From contig CP136061.1 in the NCBI GenBank assembly GCA_032622095.1, forward strand, positions 252,225,582 to 252,289,581: a stretch of 64,000 nucleotides of DNA, written 5' to 3'. Each line of letters starts with the position of its first letter. Within the stretch, counting starts at the first letter, position 1. Below, one piece after another: positions 49,601 to 61,600 of the stretch. The notes below the pieces were generated by a model that was not told where the DNA came from, searched no databases, and saw only the letters and a list, made by a program, of their open reading frames with translations. The position numbers and the translations under genes were made by a program. The stretch is from Siphonodentalium dalli (Eukaryota; Mollusca; Scaphopoda; Gadilida; Siphonodentaliidae).

Positions 49601-52600
49601 ATTTTGTTAATAAATGGTGGAAAGTGTGCATTTCTTTTGGGGATTGAACAGTAAGATGAGTCAATTTATTCCGATTTTGTACTTTCGTTTTCACGCATAT
49701 CCGGTGGAATTCTGAGTATTTTCACTTAGTTTATACGAAGTGTCTGCTGCTTTCTCTTCATAAATGGTGGTACCTCCCACTCACATCAGCTTTATTACAA
49801 TTACCAATAGGACATTCATTACCATTTTATTTAGGTATATATATTTATAAAATAAACAGAAATAGAAACTCATAAAAACTATGTAATCTTCATCATAAAA
49901 ATGATTTTTGGAACATGAACAAAATTGGGCATACCTACCGCAAAAATCTCCCAGATTGACATTTTCAAAACTTAACAGGTCTGGTGCTAACCAACCGAGA
50001 TTCAAGTAACAGATTCAAGTGATTGGTGGAATAAACTTTTGTAGTTGCCTGGTCATAACATAGAAGGCATTAAAGGGGTACCGTACACTAAATCGTGCCA
50101 TTTGTGGGACCATCTCCTTTTATACTCCACCAGCCATTTATTCATTTTCATTATAATTACCATGTTGTTTGCATCATTCATAGAGCGCATGAGTGTATTT
50201 TGCACTAATCCATTCATTTGTTGGATATATTCTGTTAAGTATAAAAGGAGATGGTCCCATAAATGGCCAGATTTAGTGTACAGTACCCCTTTAAGTCAGT
50301 ATATAGCTTTGATTAAAATAATCAAGTCCAATAATTGTTAATTTAAATGGACATAACTCATTCGAACCTCCAAATTTTTTTCTAAGTAATTTGGGGTGAC
50401 GGAATTGATAGGTCGATATATAAACAAACGATTGATATACTGGATTCATATGCTCTGAAAAACACTTGCCATTTTTCAGCCGTTTTCAAATTTTGTCAGA
50501 AGTCAGGCAAACACTCTTTATTGCTACCATATCAAGAATAGACTACCACAGAACGCTCTTCTCTGTTCCATGTTGAGCAAATGGCTGTTTTGTGTTTGGT
50601 ACCAAAACACCATATTAAAAGTTGTATTTTTCATTACTTCAATGCGTCTTTTTGGGTTACATAATGCTCATAGAAAGGTAGTTCAGATATTTATCGACCT
50701 ATTTCGATACTGAGAAATATTCAAAAGCGAATAATATTATGTGTATTTTGGAGCGCAAACTGGCATGTGGCTTTAAAAATTGACTTTCCATCTCGTGTAA
50801 TAGCTATTAATTAGTTTTGTCATCAACTATACCCCTGAAAGAATAAGTAACTGAATGGAAGTCATACTAACCTTTTAGGTGTTCGGGTAGAGATTCACCG
50901 TCTACCATACCACCATCCAGTATGCAGTTTAAATCTGGTGGTATTTTGTCGTATGGAATGTATGATACTCCTAACTCAACGTCCCAAAACCCTTTATACT
51001 GCGCATCCTTCAATCCCAGCATCGGAGCCCATGCTACCTAAATTCAACAAATGCAACTGTCAATGAAACTGTAGCTCAACTTGGAGAGGGGGTAATTTCA
51101 TGTGTTACATTCAAAGGAGCGATTAGGAATGTGGAAAATTAAATGTCCAAGTAATACTAGATGTGAACATGAAGAGATATATCTAAATTAAAATTCAAGA
51201 TGGCCACGGGCGGCCATGTTTTTCAACAAAATTCGGAAAAATTTGATGGCTCAAATCATGGTCATGTCGAAGTTCCATATGAAGTCTGGATTTTTTTACC
51301 CTGTGCCAATGCATTCTCTTATATATGCGAGTCGACCATAGGTCTCCTCGCATATATAACAGAATGCATTGGCCTAACAATTTTTTATCATTTTTAAAAA
51401 ATAAATGTTTCTGACAATTTTTAGGACATAAAATAAAAAACATCCATTACCCTGCAGGGAGCCCCACACATATATAGAAGCATATAAAAGAGTGTCGTCT
51501 GCTCATGTTTGTCTGGGGCTCTGTATGGGTGAAATTATAAAATTGTTAAAGAATACAAGAAAAAAATTATTAAAATTGTAAAAAATTGTTAGGCCAATGC
51601 ATTCTCTTATATATGCGAGGCGACCTATGGTCGACTCGCATATATAAGAGAATGCATTGGCACAGGGTAAAAAAATCCCGACTTACGACTGGATTTGATG
51701 TGCCAAAGGATTTAGTCATGCAAAGAGAAAAATCCAAGATGGCCAGATATTGTCAAGTTGTGCTAAAAACTCATAATATTGATAAAAGGGTATGGCAGCC
51801 CTGGGAATTTGCCTAGGTAAAAGTAGAGGCAAAATCAGTTTGCCCAGATACAGTAATGCTCTAATTAATCGACTCCTTAACCACAGCAGAATTATGGGTA
51901 ACTTTTCAGGATTTAGTCGGAAATATGGCTTGTTGCCATCCATCGGAAAGTTCTCACCGAGAGCTTTCCGATGAATGGCAACAAGCCATATTTCCGACTA
52001 AATCCTGAAAAGTTGCCCATAATTCTGCTGTGGTTAAGGAGTCGATTAATTAGAGCATTACTGTAATTGTTTTCTGCCTAAGTAAAATAAGTTCATTGAG
52101 TTACTAAGTTTTCATTGTGTCAATCAGAAATACAATCCCTTTGTCTTGCTTAAATGATATTTACACAAAACATTCCGAAAATTTCAAATTTATAATAACA
52201 ATTAATTTCTTCAGATGAAGTCAACATTATGAAGTCAACATTTTTTTATTTTTAAATAAAAGTTATAAATTGAATAAATACAATGTCAGATAATCAATCT
52301 AAACTATACTTGTGCTGTATTTTATTCTTGCTAAACATGTTTTATGTACTTCCAAATTTTTTATTCATGTTATAAATAAAGCGATATTTGAAAATTAGTA
52401 AAGTGTTTTTCTTAAAGTGATGTGAAACACTCTGGTGGAGTGATAAAATATAAATGGAGAATAATCTTGCTCAAAGTAGTAATTTTTACAAATATTATAT
52501 CCACATTGACAACAAACACCGCCATTCTTATATATTAATTAAACGCAGTGACTCTCGATGGCGAAATCATTTTCATTAGCTTATTGTAGATAGTTGTGTC

Positions 52601-55600
52601 CCGATTCGAGAAGTAAATATTTACGATTGTGCGTAGTTCAGATGATGTTTTCTATGGAGTGGTAAGGTCGATTTGTTTGTAATTTTTGGCGATGTTACTA
52701 GAATGCTATATTCTTCCATTGACATAGCGCCTGCATACAAACGTATTAGTTTCATAGAGCTGAATTAGTACATAATATGTCTAAGTCTCCCCCACTTCTC
52801 CCTATTTTGGGCTGAAGTCTCCCTAAAATATCCAGAGGGAGAAGTGGCTTCTCCCCATTTTCAACCCCAAGCTTGGGCCCTGGTGATATAGTAATTGTTA
52901 GTTAAATACCTTGAGAGCATATCCATTTATTTTTGCTCCTTTTAATCTATCTACTGCCTTCGATGCTTCCTTTCGGTTGACCATACACACGTAAGCACAT
53001 CCTCGAGGAGGAATTACCTGAAATTAAATGGTCACATGTATAAAAAAAAAAAAAAAAAAAAAAAAAAACAGAAATGAAAGAACACTTGTAAACTTTGAAG
53101 AATCACATTGAAAACTAAATCATTTATGTTAGGCCAAACAAAAAAAGATATTTGATTCTCAAGTAAATTGTTTTGAAAACCATTGAGGTAGCGATGGTTT
53201 TGTTTTTAATTTTTTTCTGTCCACAGTAAGCATGGGTTATTATATTTTCCCAGGTGCAGAAAATATAGGGAGAAATTTGTAATGGATATAAACTCATGTA
53301 AAGAGTGACAAATTATGACATTCTTCTATCCATATATCATAATAGGGATTACCTTCAATGATATAGATATTGATATGATTTTAATATCGGCACTATAACT
53401 ACATGCAAAACTACATAACAGATAAAAAAATAAAATACGGAACATAAATAAAGTAGAAACGAAAGATAAAGTGATCTTCAAAACTATCATAGAAAGTCTT
53501 GATTCACTTATTCCATCATAAACATGGCCAATATTCACCGCTTGTCAAACTGTATTGCACTTCGGTTTGCGTACCTTCAATCACAATAGCGGAAGGGAGA
53601 AAACTCTTATCTTGCAGGGTGACTTACTTACTGTGGAAAGGTCAGGTTGGTGGACGACTCATTCAATATCTAACTTCCCGCTTTTATCAAAATATTTCAA
53701 CACATTTTACCAGTAAACTGGGGGTTTGGACAGCCTATGGTGACAATATATCGGATAGTTATCGTTGCCTATGGTCTTTTGTTTTTATACCCACACATAC
53801 ACTGTTGTATTTAGCTCCTATTTGATATTTGAAACATAACTAATTTCCAAGTGAGTTTCCTATTTTCGTGTTGCTGGTTGACATCTATGGTGAAATCCAA
53901 TATCGCAATAAAATGGTCCAACGCAGGCCATTTTTTCGATGATGCGATGCCTGAGAATCAAAACCCTTTTTTATTTGGCCTTAAAACTTATTATTTTAAT
54001 TATTTGTCATAACAATTTTGATTTTAGATTTTCTATTGTCAGCATAACATACCAGGTAGACCATCAATGATACTACCAGTAAGACAGGGTTTCCGCTATA
54101 CCGGCACAGGGTCCCCTTGACGGCCCCGTTCCCCTCGCCAAGTTCCCCCCCCCTGCCATACCCCAGGACATACTGCATGTCTATAAAGGTATAAAGATGT
54201 TTAAAACTTCTGAATTTTGTTGGAATAGTACTAAGGAATTTTAAAAGGTGAATTTATTTTATATCTTGTGAGTGTACACTCTAAACGCGTTGTTAAATTG
54301 AAACAGGAAGTGATCAGAACTGACATCGCTAGGAGCTATGCCTTTGAGGTCGGTTAGTTACGTTGCGGTTGTATGTAATCAGCCTTAATATATTCCGATT
54401 ACGTTATGCATCCGAAACATCTGCTGTGTCTTCCACAGTGAGTCTTTTAACATTAACGAGCACGTTTAACTCGGGATTAAAATTACTGGTTTTCTGTACA
54501 TGTACTTCGTAAATTAATATATATCTAATAAATTTACTAGTTTTAAAGTTACAGGTACATGTATAAGGTTTGATAGCTTGACACTTGGGCAGAAATGGAA
54601 CAAAACAATCTGCCGTTTCTACTCTCACACGATTCTATTGGCCGATATAACGAAAGTAGTTCAACCAGTGCTAAAAGTAAAACAGGCTACTTTTACCTGG
54701 ATTTTTCCCCTTGACGGCTACCGGCCCCATTCCCCTACCCCTAGCGGAACCCTGAGTAAGCCCATCCTCGAAGATAAGCCCAGTGTGGGTTTTTTACCCT
54801 AAACAAAACATGGGGTGGTCCTCGTAGATAAGCCCACCTCCATTTCTGAGCATTTGGAAGGTAAATACAATCATGTCTCTATCCTGTCGAATAGGAGAAG
54901 ATACTCAAGCACATCTTTTATTATTTTTTCCAGTTGTTTTTCTTAAATAATAAAGATGTTTAATAGTGTTAATATTGTTGTGAATGATACACATCTTATT
55001 CTATTCTTAGTTGTTGGATCAATCAAAGAGGTATCAATTCAATCAAATCAAAGGTGTCACTTATTGTTGACACCACTATCAGAGTAAATCCAATGGAATG
55101 TGGAGTAATGGCTTAGTGTTTTTGTAGGATCCTTTGATAATGCAGAAATATGGTATGGGTATAAAACTGAACCTGAAGGCTAACATAATTTTTGCACAGG
55201 GGGGTCCTCATGAGTAAGCCCAGTACCCACTTTTTGAGCAAAAACGTGCACGAGCCCCCCGGGTTTACTGACGGGTGTATACAGTAAATGCATATGGTAT
55301 GTACACATGTACCGTAGGACAACCCAGGGAAAGGAATAGACCAAATACTTTATATGTAATATGGACACCCACAATAGCTTAGATCATTGTGAGCATATAC
55401 AGGAATGTGATCAATGATTAACCCTTTACCCAACAATCCGGCCAAAACCGGCCAAATAAAGCTTCAACAGCCTAAAATATCTTCGGTCTGTCTCAATAGA
55501 ACCATACAAATATGGATATCATTGGAACCGGCTCCTTGACCACATTGTGATAGTTACAGTTATGCCCTGTGCCAATGCATTCTCTTATATATGCGAGTCG

Positions 55601-58600
55601 ACCATAGGTCGCCTCGCATATATAAGAGAATGCATTGGCCTATTTTAACACTTTTTACCATTTTTTCTTACATTCTTTAACAATTTTATAATTTTGAATG
55701 TGTTAAGCCAATGCATTCTCTTATATATGCGAGGCGACCTATGGTCGACTCGCATATATAAGAGAATGCATTGGCACAGGGCCATTATTATCCTCGAAGA
55801 TAAGCCCAGTCTGGGTTTTTTACCCTAAACAAAACATGGGGTGGTCCTCGTAGATAAGCCCACCTCCATTTCTGAGCATTTGGAAGGTAAATACAATCAT
55901 GTCTCTATCCTGTCGAATAGGAGAAGATACTCAAGCACATCTTTTATTATTTTTTCCAGTTGTTTTTCTTAAATAATAAAGATGTTTAATAGTGTTAATA
56001 TTGTTGTGAATGATACACATCTTATTCTATTCTTAGTTGTTGGATCAATCAAAGAGGTATCAATTCAATCAAATCAAAGGTGTCACTTATTGTTGACACC
56101 ACTATCAGAGTAAATCCAATGGGATGTGGAGTAATGGCTTAGTGTTTTTGTAGGATCCTTTGATAATGCAGAAATATGGTATGGGTATAAAACTGAACCT
56201 GAAGGCTAACATAATTTTTGCACAGGGGGGGTCCTCATGAGTAAGCCCAGTACCCACTTTTTGAGCAAAAACGTGCACGAGCCCCCCGGGCTTACTGACG
56301 GGTGTATACAGTAAATGCATATGGTATGTACACATGTACCGTAGGACAACCCAGGGAAAGGAATAGACCAAATACTTTATATGTAATATGGACACCCACA
56401 ATAGCTTAGATCATTGTGAGCATATACAGGAATGTGATCAATGATTAACCCTTTACCCAACAAACCGGCCAAATAAAGCTTCAACAGCCTAAAATATCTT
56501 CGGTCTGTCTCAATAGAACCATACAAATATGGATATCATTGGAACCGGCTCCTTGACCACATTGTGATAGTTACAGTTATGCCCTGTGCCAATGCATTCT
56601 CTTATATATGCGAGTCGACCATATGTCGCCTCGCATATATAAGAGAATGCATTGGCCTAAAAAAAATCTTTTTTTAACACTTTTTACCATTTTTTCTTAC
56701 ATTCTTTAACAATTTTATAATTTTTAATGTGTTAAGCCAATGCATTCTCTTATATATGCGAGGCGACCTATGGTCGACTCGCATATATAAGAGAATGCAT
56801 TGGCACAGGGCCATTATGTTGGTTAAAGGGTTAACAATTATGTGTTTATGAAGATAAGCCCAGTCTGGGTTTTTTACCCTAAACAAAACATGGGGTGGTC
56901 CTCGTAGATAAGCCCACCTCCATTTCTGAGCATTTGGAAGGTAAATACAATCATGTCTCTATCCTGTCGAATAGGAGAAGATACTCAAGCACATCTTTTA
57001 TTATTTTTTCCAGTTGTTTTTCTTAAATAATAAAGATGTTTAATAGTGTTAATATTGTTGTGAATGATACACATCTTATTCTATTCTTAGTTGTTGGATC
57101 AATCAAAGAGGTATCAATTCAATCAAATCAAAGGTGTCACTTATTGTTGACACCACTATCAGAGTAAATCCAATGGGATGTGGAGTAATGGCTTAGTGTT
57201 TTTGTAGGATCCTTTGATAATGCAGAAATATGGTATGGGTATAAAACTGAACCTGAAGGCTAACATAATTTTTGCACAGGGGGGTCCCCATGAGTAAGCC
57301 CAGTACCCACTTATTGAGCAAAAACGTGCATGAGCCCCCCGGGCTTACTGACGGGTGTATACAGTAAATGCATATGGTATGTACACATGTACCGTAGGAC
57401 AACCCAGGGAAAGGAATAGACCAAATACTTTATATGGAATATGGACACCCACAAATTGCCACAATAGCTTAGATCATTGTGAGCATATACAGGAATGTGA
57501 TCAATGATTAACAATTATGTGTTTATGAACATAGATTTAAAGAAGATCCAACGAAGACAAGCACACTTGTTTTCAATATATAAATGATTGAATGTTTAGT
57601 GCCAATTTGGAACCAATTGGGTATTATAATACCGTACCTTGAGGGGCCACAACCCCAATATTATTCACTTAATATGGGCACATGTTAATAGGGTCACATT
57701 CATGACGGGTGCTGCGCTATTATGATGACTCACATTTATTGATTCACATTCTCCGTAGTTACTAATCTCTTCTCTCAATTCTTCTTCTGTGGTCATTTTT
57801 GATAAATGGCCAAACCAAACAGTCCTTGTGCAAACTGGAGAAGAAAGATTAAATATAACATATAGAAGAACACCACAAATGTGTGAACCAAGCAGAATAT
57901 AACGTGTCATTTTCAGAATGAGGTCTCCAGAGGGTTAATTTAGTGACGCTATGCCACACAGCGGGCTAGCATCAAATAATTAACCTTCTGGGACCTCATT
58001 CTGCTTAGGCCTCAACTGCTATGGGAGACCTAGGATCAAATTGAAGTTCCCCAGTTGAAGTTAGGGACATTCACCCATTAGTTACCTCGATTATGCATTT
58101 TATCTTCTTCTTCAAATTAGGAGATATAGAAACTTCCCAAAGGGGAAACAGTAACTAAAAACGAGAGGCCGATCACGATTGGCAGATGTTTAACCCATCC
58201 CTTGGCGATAATAAATTGTTATGATCAGAATCATTATTATGTTAATGTTGAATTATAGAGTATACTGTTATGATCTAAAGTAGTATATGACAAATGTACA
58301 TAATAACCAGTAATAACACAAATTATTGGAATGTATGAGTCAATATAGAAGGGTAATATAACATCTAAACTCTAGAGCCTGTCACCACTATCATAGTGTA
58401 AGCAGTTCTATTCATGTTGTTGCAAATTGCCATGTGAGATATCAAAATAATATAATTATTTATTTAATGGAAAAGGTTAAAAGACATGGAATGGGTAAAA
58501 GGGGTTAAATCACCTATCTCTGCCCTGTTTGATCCAATGTAGTCCCATCATCCAAGGACTTAGAGAGCTCCATTGGTCTAGTTAAATAAATTCACATGGC

Positions 58601-61600
58601 TAAGTTGTGGTTAAAAAGATAGCTAAATCAATTTATCCAATAAATCACTTATCTGTGTCTTATACAGAGCTAACATATGAGGGCTATAAATAACTCTCAA
58701 AGCAATAAACTATATTGTCTTTTATCTTGCTCACAGAGAAGCAGGTATTCATTAATTGTAAGTTACTTGGGTTATAATCTGGATAATTCTTAGTTTAAAA
58801 AGGGCCATATCTTTGGTATAACAAATTGGATCTAACCCATATTCAAACTCGTTCTGTATTTTGAGTTGAGAAACTCACATACCAAATTTGGATCCTATCA
58901 GATGAAAAATGGTTGATTTATCGAAGTACATGTATGTGTGAATTATATGTCAAAGGACCATAACTCCATTAAAAATCCGATCAAACCCATATTCGAACTC
59001 AATCTGTATTTTGGGCCGAGAAACTCACATATCAAATTTGGTTCCGATCAGATAAAAAATGTTTGAGTTATGGCAGAATTCATGAATTCTAAGTCGAAAA
59101 AGGGCCATAACTCCGTAAAAAAAAGTCGGATCAAACCCATATTCGAACTCGATCTGTATTTTGGGCTGAAAACCCCATATACAAATTTTGGTTTTGATCA
59201 GGTAAAAAATGTTTGAGTTATCGCATTACACGTAAAGTGTCTACGGACGGACAGACGGACGGACGAACGACGAGTGGTCAATCCGGACGTTGACACTATG
59301 TGTACCATACTATGGTATGGGTACACATAACAATGTTAATTTGAGACAACAGATACTTTCCAGAAGATGAAGCCCAGCAGAATGAGGTCCACCAAGCCTG
59401 CAAATAGTGTGTCATTTTCAGAATGAGGTCCCCAGAGTGATGCTATCCCACACAGTGGGCTAGCATTACCAAATTCACCCTCTGGGGACCTCATTCTGCT
59501 TAGGACTCATCTTCTGGGAAGTGTCTATAGTCTCAAATTTACATTGTTTTTATTGACTTTTTCCTTTCTGGGAAGTTTCTACATCCCATAATTTGCAGAA
59601 GATAAAATCACAAACTTCACCAGAGGAACTTCAATCTGATCCTAGGTCTCCCATAGCAATTGAGGTTTAAGCAGAATGAGGTCCTCAGAGGGCGAATTTG
59701 GTGATGCTAGCCTATTTGCAGGCTTGGTCCCCACTGCGGGGTAGCATCACTAAATTCACCCTCTGGGGACCTCATTCTCATTTTCAGACTTGATAAGGTA
59801 CTTACCGCTGACACAGTTGTCTTTAATAGGCGGTAATCCTTTACGCCGCCTATCTCGCTCTTTTTCTCTCTGTTTTTCCTTTTCCTTCTCTTTTTCTCTA
59901 TTTTCTCGGTCTTTAGACCTATTCAAGAAGCAAAAATTCTACTCAGTAATCAGGTCGGAGGTCAGGCACATCCTGAAGTTAACTATTATAATCGAGTTTT
60001 ACAGTGCTAAATCCACAATTTCCCTGTACTCATGGAAACTTTGGGTTCACGCATCCTAGTGCAATCCAAATTGCACTCATGGCAGCATTACAGCGAACTT
60101 TCAGTCTGCCGATAAAATTTGTTTTTAACCTTTTTCACCAGTTTATATTAGTTAATATGATAATATGCAAGACATATATAGAACGACCCCGGCATAATAG
60201 TAACAAGACGGACAATGTGAAGGATCGTGCAAATAGTCGTGGAACTATATGCATATATATTAGGCCTATACCCATGTGAGCGACGCGAATGCTTGATTAA
60301 TAATGTAGATCATTTTGGATGCCAGTGGACTTCGATAATTATATATGCCTTAACCCTTTACCCAACAAACCGGCCAAAACCGGCCAAATAAAGCTTCAAC
60401 AGCCTAATATATCTTCGGTCTGTCTCAATAGAACCATACAAATATGGATATCATTGGAACCGGCTCCTTGACCACATTGTGATAGTTACAGTTATGCCCT
60501 GTGCCAATGCATTCTCTTATATATGCGAGTCGACCATAGGTCGCCTCGCATATATAAGAGAATGCATTGGCCTAAAAAAAATCATTTTTTAACACTTTTT
60601 ACCATTTTTTCTTACATTCTTTAACAATTTTATAATTTTTAATGTGTTAAGCCAATGCATTCTCTTATATATGCGAGGCGACCTATGGTCGACTCGCATA
60701 TATAAGAGAATGCATTGGCACAGGGCCCTTCTGTTGGGTAAAGGGTTAATATAGCCTATCGGCCTTTGATAATAAAAGCCTCTATATTGCGATTAAGCGA
60801 AGACGACATGACACATTCAGTCATGTCTGGATTCTGGCCCGCAGAGACAAATAACGTTTTGACGTCATGACGCCGTAACTGCCTTCAGTTAGCTAACAAA
60901 TGAAACTGATCTAATATGAACCTTTGCAGGACATTATTCATAACAACTTACTCTTTATAATTAAATAAATACTTCAGTTGTCCATTGCCACATATCGGAA
61001 GTTGCGAATTAGCAAATTTGTTCCATTGCTGATTCCGCAATTTTGTGAAACCACTGCCGGAAGTCACGCGATTATTTCACGAAAAAGTTGGTTCAGTAAA
61101 AATTTCACCTACACGGTATACTGTAAATTATGTGCGACGTCACAAGTACGTACGCCCACCCGCCTGTTACCTATACACGACCCCATGCTCGGCGCTGGCG
61201 TGCCAAGCGGGGTCGTTAATATATGAAACAAAGATGCCTTTCTAAATGACATTAACATGATCACTCAATCGCTCCTTCATAACAATATTTAGACCAAATG
61301 AATGTTAGTTGACTTCTTTATCATGTGTCATCATGACTCATCTTTCGTCGGATCGAGACGAGTTAATTTGTCACAAAAACATTGTACCGATTTAGACTGA
61401 TTTTGAATCATTTTTTTGTGAAATATGATGCTTGGTTATGCCTCTTGTATCGAATTCACAAAACAACGATATTCATATTTAACTATAATAGATGCATTCA
61501 GGATGTGCCTGACCTGGTAACATCATCGTTACATTAGAGAAGAATACTGAACAATCATTTAAAATCTTAATATTTATTATGGTACAAAGGAAGAAAATAA

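Larger units (their letters stand above)
54765..57535. repeat. large tandem duplication, three ~0.7-kb blocks
   Basis: Nearly identical blocks starting 'gaagataagcccagt' at about 54770, 55796 and 56850 run to 'gtgatcaatgattaac' at about 55421, 56448 and 57511. Blocks one and two are followed by a family A MITE; block three is not. Offsets are 1026 and 1054 bp. Open frames in the blocks lack any family signature. Confidence 0.92.

Noticed and set aside
55113-57514. Repeated open frames of 65-98 codons on the minus strand
   Set aside because: They recur only because the block is triplicated; they differ by frameshifts between copies and show no protein signature.
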